Shown in pieces: positions 53,545 through 62,169 of a stretch of 64,000 bases of DNA. Under the pieces are notes generated by a model, which saw only the letters and a program-made list of their open reading frames with translations, ran no database searches and had not been told where the DNA came from. The DNA lies in assembly GCF_025642135.1 (NCBI RefSeq), contig NZ_CP106793.1, positions 1,240,001-1,304,000 on the forward strand, read 5' to 3'. Origin of the DNA: Streptomyces cynarae (lineage in GTDB: Bacteria; Actinomycetota; Actinomycetes; Streptomycetales; Streptomycetaceae). A program made the position numbers and the translations under genes. How positions within the stretch are numbered: position 1 is the first letter of the stretch; each line of letters begins with the position of its first letter.

Positions 53545-54207
53545 ATGGTCAACATCGCCGAGGTCACCGCTGCCCCGAGCCCCGACCTGCTCACCCCGGA
53601 CAACTGCGCGGTGCTGTTCGTGGACCACCAGCCGCAGATGTTCTTCGGCACCGGCAGCGGGGACCGCACCGCCATCATCAACTCCACCGTGGGCCTCGCC
53701 AAGTCCGCCAAGGCCTTCGACGTCCCGGTCGTGCTGAGCACCGTGGCCGCCGAGTCCTTCTCCGGCCCGATCATGCCGCAGCTGGCCGAGGTCTTCCCCG
53801 AGCAGAAGATCATCGACCGCACCACGATGAACGCCTGGGAGGACCTGAACTTCGTCGAGGCGGTCAAGGCGACGGGCCGCAAGAAGCTCGTCATCGCCGG
53901 TCTGTGGACCGAGGTCTGCATCGTCCTGCCGACGCTCTCCGCGCTCGCCCAGGGCTACGAGGTCTACGTCGTCACCGATGCCTCCGGCGGCGTCACCCCG
54001 CAGGCCCACGAACACGCCGTGCAGCGCATGATCCAGGCCGGCGCGGTCCCGGTCACCTGGGTGCAGGTGCTCCTGGAGCTGCAGCGCGACTGGGCCCGCA
54101 CCGAGACGTACGCCGCCGTGGGCGACGTGGTCAAGGAGCACGGCGGCACCTACGGTCTCGGGATGGTCTACGCGCAGTCCATCATCGGCGCCCACGCCGC
54201 CGGCTGA
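53545..54207 (+). CDS. Isochorismatase-family cysteine hydrolase (YcaC-like)
   Basis: A 220-residue alpha/beta hydrolase: catalytic Asp27 in VDHQPQMFFG, nucleophile C125 in GLWTEVCIVLP, and between them IDRTTMNAWED. The VDHQPQM start and the VTDASGGVTPQAHEHAVQRM region are those of YcaC-type hydrolases of unknown substrate. GGAAAGG is 7 bases upstream of ATG 53545. It begins a plus-strand group with the DoxX and YoaK genes. Confidence 0.88.
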   Translation: MVNIAEVTAAPSPDLLTPDNCAVLFVDHQPQMFFGTGSGDRTAIINSTVGLAKSAKAFDVPVVLSTVAAESFSGPIMPQLAEVFPEQKIIDRTTMNAWEDLNFVEAVKATGRKKLVIAGLWTEVCIVLPTLSALAQGYEVYVVTDASGGVTPQAHEHAVQRMIQAGAVPVTWVQVLLELQRDWARTETYAAVGDVVKEHGGTYGLGMVYAQSIIGAHAAG

Positions 54208-54256
54208 CCCGTCCGCGGGGTAAGACACGGGAAGGTCGGGAACAGGCAGGAACACG

Positions 54257-54781
54257 ATGAATACTGGACTGCTGGTCCTCCGGCTGGTGGTGGGTCTCCT
54301 CATCGCCGGGCACGGAGTGCAGAAGGTGAGCTTCCACCTCGGAGGCAACGGCTTGGCCGGCGGAACCGAGGAGTTCCGCCACGACGGATTCCGCGGCGGC
54401 CGGCTGACCGCGGTCGTCGCGGGGGCCAGTCAGATCGGGGCCGGCCTGTTCCTGACCGCCGGGCTGCTCACCCCGCTGGCGGCGATGGCCGCGATGGGCG
54501 TGATGACAGTCGCCGGCACCGTCAAGTGGCGCAAGGGACTGTGGGTCCAGAACGACGGCTACGAGTACCCGCTGGTCCTCGTCGTCGTGTCCGCCGCGCT
54601 GGCCCTCACCGGGCCCGGCCGGTGGTCCCTCGACCACGCGCTGGGCGTCACGCCCTGGCCGCTCTGGGTCGCCCTCCCGGCGATCGTGCTCGGCCCGGCG
54701 AGCGGCCTGCTCACCCGGCTGGTGTTGCACCGCCCGCCGGCCGTCTCGGAAAGGAAGCAGTATGCGCAGACTGCTGAATGA
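54257..54781 (+). CDS. DoxX-family membrane protein
   Basis: A 174-residue four-helix membrane protein: LLVLRLVVGLLIAGHGVQKV, AGASQIGAGLFLTAGLLTPLAAMAAMGVM, LVLVVVSAALALTG, and a last helix. The first helix with GHGVQK and the GG-E-FRHDGF loop are DoxX hallmarks. Family members form membrane quinol-linked or redox-stress complexes. It starts 49 bases after the isochorismatase-like gene and overlaps the YoaK gene by 20 bases, so the three are co-transcribed. Confidence 0.88.
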   Translation: MNTGLLVLRLVVGLLIAGHGVQKVSFHLGGNGLAGGTEEFRHDGFRGGRLTAVVAGASQIGAGLFLTAGLLTPLAAMAAMGVMTVAGTVKWRKGLWVQNDGYEYPLVLVVVSAALALTGPGRWSLDHALGVTPWPLWVALPAIVLGPASGLLTRLVLHRPPAVSERKQYAQTAE

Positions 54782-55499
54782 CGCGCTCGACACGCTGGCG
54801 CCGCGGGGAGAGCGACGTCACGGTCCGCTGCCTCCCCTGATGCTGACCCTCACGGTGGTCACCGGCCTGGTCGACGCGGTGAGCTATCTGGGGCTCGGCC
54901 ACGTCTTCGTCGCCAACATGACCGGCAACGTGGTGTTCCTGGGCTTCGCGCTCGCGGGTGCAGCGAACCTCTCCGCGCTCGCCTCGGTGGTCTCGCTCGC
55001 GTCCTTCCTCCTGGGCGCGCTCGCGGGCGGCAGACTCGGAACGCGGTTCGCGACGCACCGCGGCCACCTGTTGAAGACGACCACAGCGGTGCAGACCGTC
55101 CTGGTCGCCGTCACGGTGGCGGTCGCCGCGGTGACCGACGGCCGTGTCACCACCACCGTCCAGTACACGCTGATCGTGTTCCTGGGGCTCGGCATGGGCC
55201 TGCAGAACGCGGTCGCCCGGCGCCTGGGCGTCCCGGATCTCACCACGACCGTACTGACGCTGACCCTGACGGGGCTGGCCGCCGACTCCACCCCGGCCGG
55301 CGGTTCGGCACCACGGCCCGGCCGCCGGATCCTGTCCGTGCTGGCGATGTTCCTCGGCGCCCTCGTCGGAACCGGACTGCTGCTGCACGGTCACCTCGTG
55401 CTCACCCTGGGCCTGGCGCTGCTGCTCCTCGCGCTCACCTCCGTGGTCACTCACCGCCTCTCGGCCGCCGACGCCGCCTGGACCCGGCCGGAGTCCTGA
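54762..55499 (+). CDS. YoaK family (DUF1275) membrane protein
   Basis: A 245-residue protein with about six membrane segments. The family signature runs from LTVVTGLVDAVSYLGLGHVFVANMTGNVVFLGFALAG; the GLGMGLQNAVARRLGVPDLTTTVLTLTLTGLA motif follows. Function is unknown, possibly small-molecule export. It starts inside the DoxX gene with GGAAAGGAAG upstream. The tail is hydrophilic. Confidence 0.88.
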   Translation: MRRLLNDALDTLAPRGERRHGPLPPLMLTLTVVTGLVDAVSYLGLGHVFVANMTGNVVFLGFALAGAANLSALASVVSLASFLLGALAGGRLGTRFATHRGHLLKTTTAVQTVLVAVTVAVAAVTDGRVTTTVQYTLIVFLGLGMGLQNAVARRLGVPDLTTTVLTLTLTGLAADSTPAGGSAPRPGRRILSVLAMFLGALVGTGLLLHGHLVLTLGLALLLLALTSVVTHRLSAADAAWTRPES

Positions 55500-55552
55500 G
55501 GGCGGCCGTCCCGCAGCACCCACCTGGCGCGGCATGCCCTCCGCACTCCGTC

Positions 55553-55592
55553 CGCACTTCCCCGACTCCTCCCGCACTTCCCCGACTCCTCC
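55553..55592. repeat. 20-bp tandem repeat in front of an MFS gene
   Basis: CGCACTTCCCC-GACTCCTCC is present twice exactly (55553-55572 and 55573-55592), with a third partial copy CGCACTCC following. It lies 26 bases before the MFS start, in the stretch between the YoaK stop and ATG 55619, and could influence translation or be a regulator-binding array. Confidence 0.85.
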
Positions 55593-55618
55593 CGCACTCC
55601 GCACCGGTCAGGACCAGC

Positions 55619-57280
55619 ATGAGCGCCGCTCCGTCGACACCCGGCCCCTCGATGTCCGACTCCCCCTGGGCGCCGTTCGCGGCGCGCGTCTTCCGGGCGC
55701 TGTGGATCGCCCAGTTGGTCTCCAACGTCGGCAGCTGGATGCAGACGGTGGGCGCACAGTGGCTGCTCCTCGGGCACAACGCGGCTCTGGTGACTCTCGT
55801 CCAGACCGCGTCCAGCCTGCCCGTGGTCCTGCTCGCCCTGCCCTCCGGGGTGGTCGCCGACCGGTTCGACCGCCGCTCGGTGCTGCTCGTCGCGCAGTTC
55901 GCCATGCTCGCGGTCTCCGGCGCGCTGGCCGTGCTGACGTTCACGGACGCGCTCACACCGACGGCGCTGCTCGCTCTCACCTTCGTCCTGGGGTGCGGCA
56001 CCGCGCTGATGGGCCCGGCCTGGCAGGCGATCCAGCCGGAACTGGTGGAACGCCGGCGGCTCGGTCAGGCGGCGGCGCTGGGCGCGGTGAACATGAACCT
56101 GGCCCGCGCGGTGGGACCGGCGCTCGGCGGGGCGGTGGTCGCGGCGGCGGGCGCGGGGTGGGTCTTCGCCTTCAACGCGGTGTCCTACCTGGGCATCGCG
56201 GCCGTCCTCGTGCTGTGGCAGCGTCCGCGGACCGCCCTGCCCACCGGGGGGAACGAGCGGCTTCCGGCCGCCCTGAACGCGGGGCGCCGCTACGTCTGGA
56301 ACGCGCCCGGCGTGCGTCGGGTGCTGCTGCGCACGACCCTGTTCATCCCCGGCGGCGCCGCCCTGTGGTCGCTGCTGCCGCTGAGCGCCAGTCGCTCCCT
56401 GGGCCTCGGTTCGGGCGGATACGGGCTGTTGCTGACGGCGGTCGGCGTGGGCGCCGTGGCGGGGGCCTTCGCACTGCCGCGCATCCAGCGGGTGCTGGGC
56501 GTGAACGGCACGCTCGCCGCCGGTGCGCTGGTCTTCGCCGCGGTGCTCGCGGTGCTGGCCACGGTTCGGGCGCCCTGGCTGGTGACCGTCGCCCTCCTGC
56601 CCGCGGGCCTCGCCTGGATCGGCGTGCTGTCCACCCTGAACGCGGCGGTGCAGACGCGGCTTCCCGGCTGGGTGAGGGCGCGCGGACTCGCCGTCTACCT
56701 CCTGGTCTTCCAGGGCGGTCAGGCGCTGGCGGCACCCCTGTGGGGCGTGGTGGCCGACTGGCTCGGGCTGACGGCCGCCCTCCTGGTCGCAGGCGCCGTG
56801 ATGCTGCTGAGCGCGGCCAGCGTACGGCGGTGGCCGCTGCACGACGCCGAGGGCATCGACCCCTCGTTGTCCGACCACTGGCCCGCTCCCCCGCTGGTGT
56901 TCGAACCCGGAGAGGCCGACGGCCCGGTGCTGGTATCGGTCGTCTACCGGGTCGCCCCGGACCACCGCGCCGAGTTCACGGACCGGATGAGCCATGTCGC
57001 CCGGTCCAGGCGCCGTACGGGAGCCCTCGAGTGGGGTCTCTACCAGGACGGCCACGACCCGGAGCGGTTCGTCGAGAACTACCTGGTGGCCTCCTGGGCG
57101 GAACACCTCGCCCAGCACCACAGCCGCCTCACGGTCACCGACCGCCGCCACGAGGAGCGGGCCCGCGCGCTGCTCGTCCCGGGCACCCTGCCGGAGGTCA
57201 CCCACGCCTTCGCGGCCGGTTCGGGCCCCGTCGTGCCGGATCGGACGGAGCAGGCTCAGTACTCCAGTCGCAGTCGATGA
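55619..57280 (+). CDS. MFS_3-type exporter with C-terminal ABM-like domain
   Basis: A 553-residue protein. The first 415 residues form a twelve-helix major facilitator of the enterobactin-exporter-like MFS_3 group (FRALWIAQLVSNVGSWMQTVGAQWLLL...VADRFDRRSVLL...ALNMNLARAVGPALGG). The last 120 (PVLVSVVYRVAPDHRAEFTDRMSHVARSRRRTGALEWGLYQDGHDPERFVENYLVASWAEHLAQH) look like an antibiotic-biosynthesis-monooxygenase-like domain, a fusion common in this group. AGGACC lies close before ATG 55619. It probably exports a small molecule made or processed nearby. Confidence 0.88.
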   Translation: MSAAPSTPGPSMSDSPWAPFAARVFRALWIAQLVSNVGSWMQTVGAQWLLLGHNAALVTLVQTASSLPVVLLALPSGVVADRFDRRSVLLVAQFAMLAVSGALAVLTFTDALTPTALLALTFVLGCGTALMGPAWQAIQPELVERRRLGQAAALGAVNMNLARAVGPALGGAVVAAAGAGWVFAFNAVSYLGIAAVLVLWQRPRTALPTGGNERLPAALNAGRRYVWNAPGVRRVLLRTTLFIPGGAALWSLLPLSASRSLGLGSGGYGLLLTAVGVGAVAGAFALPRIQRVLGVNGTLAAGALVFAAVLAVLATVRAPWLVTVALLPAGLAWIGVLSTLNAAVQTRLPGWVRARGLAVYLLVFQGGQALAAPLWGVVADWLGLTAALLVAGAVMLLSAASVRRWPLHDAEGIDPSLSDHWPAPPLVFEPGEADGPVLVSVVYRVAPDHRAEFTDRMSHVARSRRRTGALEWGLYQDGHDPERFVENYLVASWAEHLAQHHSRLTVTDRRHEERARALLVPGTLPEVTHAFAAGSGPVVPDRTEQAQYSSRSR

Positions 57281-57364
57281 CGTGCGGTGCCGACCGCCGC
57301 CAGGTTGCCGGAGCGGCTGAGAAAGCCTCTACGATCCGGTTGATCACCGAACCGGGGAGGGGAC

Positions 57365-58303
57365 ATGACAGAGGGCCGCGAGACGGACGCGGTCGCCGAG
57401 AGACCGGTGGAGCTGGCCTACCGGCCGACCGTCAGCGAGTTGGCGTCCGCGCTGCGGGCACGCGCGAGGAGCACCGGCGCGGGGCGCTTTCAGCGCCGGG
57501 TGCTGGTCTGGACGGTGGCGGTCACGACCGTCGGCGCCCTGCTGTCGTCGGCCGGCTCCGGCCACCGGGACACACCGTGGCCCCTGTATGCGGGGGTCGT
57601 GGTCTTCGCCGCCTTCATGACTGCGGTGCCGTGGTTGCAGGCGCGCCGCCTCCACCGGCTCGCCGAGCGGCAGGGGGACATCCGCGGGACGGTCGACGAC
57701 ACCGGGATCCGGCTCACCACCGCGCACAGCTCGGTCGGCCACGACTGGCACCTCTACTCGCGCTATGCAGAGACTCCGGAGCTGTTCGTGCTTCTCAGCG
57801 CCGACAAGTCCGCCGTCGGCTTCGCCGTCCTGCCCAAGCGGGCCGTGGCGGACCCGGAGGAGGTGGACCGGCTCCGGGCGGTCCTCGACCGGCGGCTCGT
57901 GCGCGCGGACGCCGCCCGGGCGCCAGGAGGCCCGCGGAGCCGACGCCGGGCCGTCGGCCGCAGGGTCGGCTCCGTCGGACTGTTGCTGCTGGGGCTGCTG
58001 CTGTTCTTCTTCGCCTTCGCCGCCGTCCAACAGGCCGCGCACCCGGACCGCTTTCCCGGGATCCGGAACAACACCGCCCCGATGTCGGCCGTCATGCTGG
58101 GGCTGGGTGCGCTTGCGGTCGCCGGGGCTTGGTGGCTCGTACGGCGGATGGCGGCCATGCGGATCGTGACCGCCGTGCTCGCCGTCCTTGTCCTGTCGGC
58201 CGGCGGCGTCACGCTGTACCGCGTCGGGCCGATGCTCCACTGCTGGGGCTCGGACCGGATCGCCCGCGGGCCCGAGGGCGCCTACGTCTGCTACGACTTC
58301 TGA
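57365..58303 (+). CDS. YcxB-like membrane protein
   Basis: A 312-residue protein with two N-terminal helices (VLVWTVAVTTVGALLSS and LYAGVVVFAAFMTAVPWL), a soluble YcxB-like beta domain (VDDTGIRLTTAHSSVGHDWHLYSRYAETPELFVLLSADKSAVGFAVLPKRAV), then three more membrane segments (VGLLLLGLLLFFFAFAAV, AVMLGLGALAVAGAWWLV, TAVLAVLVLSAGGVTL) and a short tail. The domain combination is not one I know. GGGGAGGGG is upstream of ATG 57365. It is convergent with the ThDP enzyme gene. Confidence 0.75.
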   Translation: MTEGRETDAVAERPVELAYRPTVSELASALRARARSTGAGRFQRRVLVWTVAVTTVGALLSSAGSGHRDTPWPLYAGVVVFAAFMTAVPWLQARRLHRLAERQGDIRGTVDDTGIRLTTAHSSVGHDWHLYSRYAETPELFVLLSADKSAVGFAVLPKRAVADPEEVDRLRAVLDRRLVRADAARAPGGPRSRRRAVGRRVGSVGLLLLGLLLFFFAFAAVQQAAHPDRFPGIRNNTAPMSAVMLGLGALAVAGAWWLVRRMAAMRIVTAVLAVLVLSAGGVTLYRVGPMLHCWGSDRIARGPEGAYVCYDF

Positions 58304-58503
58304 GCGGGCCACGGTCTCCGAGCGGGCCCGGGGACCATCTCTCGGTGGCGGGCTTGGGAAAACAGCGAGCTCCACGCTGGGCCGGCCGGGACAGGCTGTC
58401 GCCCATGAGCACGCGCCTGGACGCGAGGCATCGACTCGCCGGCCTCCCGCGCTGCACTACCCACAAGATCACGACCTGCGGCCGGAGTATCGGGCGCTCG
58501 GTG

Positions 58504-60246
58504 TCACGGGCGGGGGACGTTGCGCAGGTTGGCCCGGGCCAGGTGGACCATGCGTCCGACGCCCCCGGTCAGCACCGTGCGGCTCGCGGACAGCGCGAAG
58601 CCGCTGATCTGCTCGGCTGTGATCTTCGGCGGGACGGCCAGCGCCGCCGGGTCGGTGACGACGTCGACCAGCGCCGGTCCGTCGTGGGCGAAGGCCTCGC
58701 GCAGCGCGTCGCGCACCTCGGCGGGCTTCTGCACCCGGATGCCGCGCGCCCCGGCCGCGGTGGCGATCGCCGCGTAGTCGGTGTGCGGGTAGGTCGTGGC
58801 GTGCGGGGGCAGTCCGTCGACCATCATCTCCAGGTCGACCATGCCCAGGGAGGAGTTGTTGAAGACGACCACCTTCACCGGCAGCCCGTACTGGACGAGT
58901 GTGAGGAAGTCGCCCATGAGCATGGAGAACCCGCCGTCGCCGGAGAGGGAGACGACCTGCCGGCCGCGGTCGAGGAACTGCGCGCCGATGGCCTGGGGCA
59001 GCGCGTTGGCCATCGAGCCGTGCACGAAGGAGCCGAGGATGCGGCGGCGGCCGTTCGGTGTGAGGTAACGCGCCGCCCACACACAGCACATCCCCGTGTC
59101 CACGGTGAACACCGCGTCGTCGGCGGCCTCTTCGTCGAGCACCGAGGCCACGTACTCGGGGTGGATCGGGGTGTGCCTGTCGACGTTGCGGGTGTAGGCG
59201 TTCACTGCGCCCTCGAGCGCGTGGGCGTGCCGCTCCAGCATCCGGTCGAGGAACCGGCGCGAGTGCTTCTCCCGCACCGCCGGGATCAGGCACCGCAGGG
59301 TCTCGCGGACGTCTCCCCAGACGGCGAAGTCGAGTTGGGTGCGCCGCCCCAGCCGCTCGGGCTGCACGTCGACCTGGACGGTGCGCACATGGCGGGGCAG
59401 GAAGTCGGTGTACGGGAAGTCGGTGCCGAGGAGCAGCAGCAGGTCGCACTCGTGCATCGCCTCGTACGCGGCTCCGTAGCCGAGCAGCCCGGACATGCCG
59501 ACGTCGTACGGGTTGTCGTACTGGATGTGCTCCTTGCCGCGCAGGGCATGACCCACCGGTGCCTTGACCTTCTCGGCGAGGGCCATCACCTCGGCGTGGG
59601 CGCCCGCGACGCCCCGCCCGCAGAACACCATGACGCGTTCGGCGGCGTCCACCAGCTCGGTGAGCCGGGCGATCTCCTGGTCGCTGGGGCGGATGGCGGG
59701 CAGGTCCAGGGGCATGGCGAGTTCGGGAGCGGCGTCCGGGGAGTCCTCGGCGGCGGTGTCGCCGGACAGGGCCACGACGGAGACGCCGCGCCGGCCGACG
59801 GCGTGCTGGATGGCGGTCTGCACCACGCGGGGCATCTGGCGGGGCGAGGAGATCAGCTCAGAGTAGTGGCTGCACTCGGCGAACAGCCGGTCGGGGTGCG
59901 TCTCCTGGAAGTAGCCCGTGCCGATCTCGCCGCTGGGGATGTGTGCGGCCAGGGCGAGCACCGGCGCCATCGAACGGTGGGCGTCGTACAGGCCGTTGAT
60001 CAGATGGAGGTTGCCCGGTCCACAGGAGCCCGCGCAAGCGGCCAGCCGACCGGTGAGCTGGGCCTCCGCCCCGGCCGCGAACGCCGCGACCTCCTCGTGG
60101 CGGACCTGGACCCAGTCGACGGCGTCGTGCCGCCTGACCGCGTCGACCACGGGGTTCAGGCTGTCCCCGACCACGCCGTAGATACGGCGTACACCGGCCC
60201 GGGCCATCAGGTCGACGTACTGTTCGGCGATGGTCTGCTTGGCCAT
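58504..60246 (-). CDS. ThDP-dependent pyruvate oxidase/dehydrogenase-like enzyme
   Basis: A 580-residue member of the POX/acetolactate-synthase family. The catalytic Glu is in VRHEEVAAFAAGAEAQLTG, LINGLYDAHRSMAPVLALAA follows, and the ThDP motif GDGGFSMLMGDFLTLVQYGLPVKVVVFNN carries the Mg-binding GDG...NN. FAD-binding sequences (MVFCGRGVAGAHAE, GTDFPYTDFLP) are present. It probably decarboxylates pyruvate oxidatively to acetate, as PoxB does, with quinone as acceptor. Start is ATG 60246 (GAGGAGTG upstream); the open frame extends to 60660 but contains the regulatory region. Element B1 lies 110 bases upstream. Confidence 0.88.
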   Translation of the reverse strand: MAKQTIAEQYVDLMARAGVRRIYGVVGDSLNPVVDAVRRHDAVDWVQVRHEEVAAFAAGAEAQLTGRLAACAGSCGPGNLHLINGLYDAHRSMAPVLALAAHIPSGEIGTGYFQETHPDRLFAECSHYSELISSPRQMPRVVQTAIQHAVGRRGVSVVALSGDTAAEDSPDAAPELAMPLDLPAIRPSDQEIARLTELVDAAERVMVFCGRGVAGAHAEVMALAEKVKAPVGHALRGKEHIQYDNPYDVGMSGLLGYGAAYEAMHECDLLLLLGTDFPYTDFLPRHVRTVQVDVQPERLGRRTQLDFAVWGDVRETLRCLIPAVREKHSRRFLDRMLERHAHALEGAVNAYTRNVDRHTPIHPEYVASVLDEEAADDAVFTVDTGMCCVWAARYLTPNGRRRILGSFVHGSMANALPQAIGAQFLDRGRQVVSLSGDGGFSMLMGDFLTLVQYGLPVKVVVFNNSSLGMVDLEMMVDGLPPHATTYPHTDYAAIATAAGARGIRVQKPAEVRDALREAFAHDGPALVDVVTDPAALAVPPKITAEQISGFALSASRTVLTGGVGRMVHLARANLRNVPRP

Positions 60247-60355
60247 GGCACTCCTCGGATTCCTGCTCGGGGTCGGGCGCGGCCGCACGCGGGCACGGCG
60301 GCGCCCGCGTCGCGCCCGGACGACGTTAGTGAGCGCGGGTGAGCGGCACTTGACC

Positions 60356-60390
60356 GTCAGCGCACGACATCCGTTCCGGCAGCGCACCCT
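60356..60390 (-). promoter_or_regulatory. 22-bp direct-repeat element B1 (faces the ThDP enzyme)
   Basis: CAGCGCAC at 60358-60365 and 60380-60387, period 22 bp; GTTCC (60373-60377) lies between, the mirror image of GGAAC in A2. It lies 110 bases before the ThDP-enzyme start. Confidence 0.7.
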
Positions 60391-60619
60391 TGGGTGACGG
60401 GCCGGTGCCGGTCCTCGCCGGCCGTCGGGTGAAGGGGCCGCCGGCAGGGAGAACGGAGGGCCGCTGATGTCGCTGACCGCATTACGGGTCCCGCCCACCC
60501 GCCCGGTCAATTCCCGCAGAAAACGAACGCGTGCCGTTCGCAGGGAACGCCACGCGGGGAAATGCAACTGCTGTGGGACTGACGGCGGTGGAAACGGAAA
60601 GGCGAACCGAGGGCCGCCA

Positions 60620-60654
60620 CCGTGCACTGTGGGAACAGAGTCGGTGCGCTGCTG
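60620..60654 (+). promoter_or_regulatory. 22-bp direct-repeat element B2
   Basis: GTGCACTG 60622-60629 and GTGCGCTG 60644-60651, period 22 bp with GGAAC (60632-60636) between. It is in the same 450-base intergenic region as B1 but in the opposite orientation, and sits against the terminator of the small acetyltransferase gene. No gene lies downstream in its orientation apart from that antisense gene. Apart from B1 and B2 the region shows no other recognisable feature. Confidence 0.6.
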
Positions 60655-60690
60655 GCACACCCGGCCGCTGTGAGCGGCGGCCGGGTGTGC
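60655..60690. terminator. 14-bp hairpin terminator after the small acetyltransferase
   Basis: GCACACCCGGCCGC 60655-60668 pairs perfectly with 60677-60690, loop 8 nt. It begins 6 bases after the acetyltransferase stop on the minus strand. Confidence 0.88.
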
Positions 60691-60696
60691 GGGCCG

Positions 60697-61035
60697 TCAG
60701 CCCAGTTCCGTGTCCAGCCAGCGCAGGACGTCGGGGGTCACCGTGTCGGTGATGTCGGCGAACTCCTCGTGCTTCTTCAGGAATTTGGCCACATAGGGGC
60801 AGACGGGCACGATCCGCTTCCCGGAGGCGCGCACGTCGGTGAGCGCCTGCTGGACCAGCTGCGAGGCCAGGCCCTGGCCGGCGAAGGCGTCGTCGACCTC
60901 GGTGTGGTAGAAGACCCGCTGGTCACCGCGGTCGCGGTAGGCGGTCAGCCCGGCGCGCGTGCCGTCGACCAGGATCTCGTAGCGGTTCTTCGCGTCTATC
61001 CGCTCGACGACGGGAGCGGCGGAAGACTGGCTCAT
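60697..61035 (-). CDS. Small GNAT-like N-acetyltransferase (YjdJ type)
   Basis: A 112-residue minimal acetyltransferase: YEILVDGTRAGLTAYRDRGDQRVFYHTEVDDAFAGQGLASQLVQQALTDVRASGKRIVPVCPYVAKFLKKH. The acetyl-CoA loop is AGQGLAS; CPYVAKFLKKH is diagnostic for the small YjdJ group. Its substrate is unknown. ATG 61035 has GAAAGG 7 bases upstream. It is 22 bases after the pirin gene stop and probably shares its transcript. Confidence 0.87.
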   Translation of the reverse strand: MSQSSAAPVVERIDAKNRYEILVDGTRAGLTAYRDRGDQRVFYHTEVDDAFAGQGLASQLVQQALTDVRASGKRIVPVCPYVAKFLKKHEEFADITDTVTPDVLRWLDTELG

Positions 61036-61057
61036 GTGATGCCTTTCAGGGTGGGGT

Positions 61058-62047
61058 TCAGTGACGCGACGGATTTCTGCGCGGCGTGATGACGGCGTTC
61101 GGCAGGGCGGGGGCAGGAAGGCGGTTTCCCGCATATCCTTCCACGACGCCGAATCGGTCCGAGGAGTTCTGCCATTCCTCCCGGGCCTTCGCAATGTCCT
61201 CGTGGCTCCGCCCGATGAAATTCCACCACATGACGATCTCCTCCTCGAAGGGAGTTCCGCCGAGCAGCACCGTCCGTGCGATGTCGTCCGACTCGTTCGT
61301 CAGCGTCAGCGTGTCGATGCCCGGATGCGCATAGCCCAACTCCGCGCGGTGCAGCAGGACGTCGGCGAGGCGGACGTCACCCTGGTCGACGAGGAGGCCG
61401 TGCTCGAAGCCGGGGTCCACGGCGAGCGTGACGGTCGCGTGGGGCTCGAGGACGATCTCGGCGCCGAGCAGGGGGCTGAAGGTCCGCACCGGCGAGGTCT
61501 CCCCGGCGAGGGAGCCCAGGAACACCCTGATCTCGGCCCCGTCGATCCGTACGGGCTCCGGGACGTGGTGCTGGAAGTCCCGTGCGGTGTCGCGATGTTC
61601 GTCCGGCAGCGCCACCCAGAGCTGGACGCCGTGCAGGATCGTGGTCCGAGGGGTGGAGACCTCGGAGTGGCTGATGCCGTACCCGCCCGTCATGAGGTTC
61701 AGCTCGCCCGGCCGTACGAACGCGTGGCTGCCCAGGCTGTCCCGGTGCTCGATCTCGCCGCTGAACAGCCAGCTCACCGTCTGCAGCCCGGTGTGGGGAT
61801 GCGGGGCGACGTCCATGCCGCCCGTTGCGGAGACGTCGTCGGGTCCGTAGTGGTCCGCGAAGCACCAGGCCCCGATCAGGGTCCGGGCACGCTGCGGCAG
61901 GGTGCGCCGCACGGTCATCGCCCGCGGGCCGCCCAGGGGCACGTCCCGCGGGGTCAGTACGTCGACCCGCGGCGTCGTGGCCGGACGCTCGCCGTCCACC
62001 GATGCGCCGCACCGCAGCTCCATCGGTTTCGTTTCGACATTGCTCAC
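61058..62047 (-). CDS. Pirin-family protein
   Basis: A 329-residue cupin-type protein. Pirin metal residues are in DVAPHPHTGLQTVSWLFSGEIEHRDSLGSH (His-His...His...Glu), followed by NLMTGGYGISHSE. Pirins act as quercetinase-like or redox-sensing proteins; in Streptomyces PirA affects beta-oxidation. GTG 62047 follows GAAAGG and is preferred over an upstream TTG. It is divergent from the AhpD-like gene, suggesting a shared oxidative-stress promoter. Confidence 0.88.
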   Translation of the reverse strand: MSNVETKPMELRCGASVDGERPATTPRVDVLTPRDVPLGGPRAMTVRRTLPQRARTLIGAWCFADHYGPDDVSATGGMDVAPHPHTGLQTVSWLFSGEIEHRDSLGSHAFVRPGELNLMTGGYGISHSEVSTPRTTILHGVQLWVALPDEHRDTARDFQHHVPEPVRIDGAEIRVFLGSLAGETSPVRTFSPLLGAEIVLEPHATVTLAVDPGFEHGLLVDQGDVRLADVLLHRAELGYAHPGIDTLTLTNESDDIARTVLLGGTPFEEEIVMWWNFIGRSHEDIAKAREEWQNSSDRFGVVEGYAGNRLPAPALPNAVITPRRNPSRH

Positions 62048-62065
62048 CGCGGACCGCCTTTCAGC

Positions 62066-62095
62066 CGCCAATTTGTTCTATATTCAACTACCACG
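62066..62095. promoter_or_regulatory. AT-rich divergent promoter, pirin / AhpD-like
   Basis: The stretch with TTTGTTCTATATTCAACTA (62072-62090) is the only strongly AT-rich sequence in the 122-base divergent region. TATATT and its reverse offer -10 boxes, and TTG/CAA arms give a weak dyad. It probably directs both genes. Confidence 0.45.
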
Positions 62096-62169
62096 CCCGA
62101 TCATAGGCGACGGCACCGCGCACACCAACAGATGAGGGAGCCCACGGCGGCCCCCGAAGGAGTCCCAGG

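Noticed and set aside
58330..58500. Possible insertion-sequence remnant between the YcxB-like and ThDP-enzyme genes
   Set aside because: No transposase motif, terminal repeat or target duplication could be recognised in any frame.
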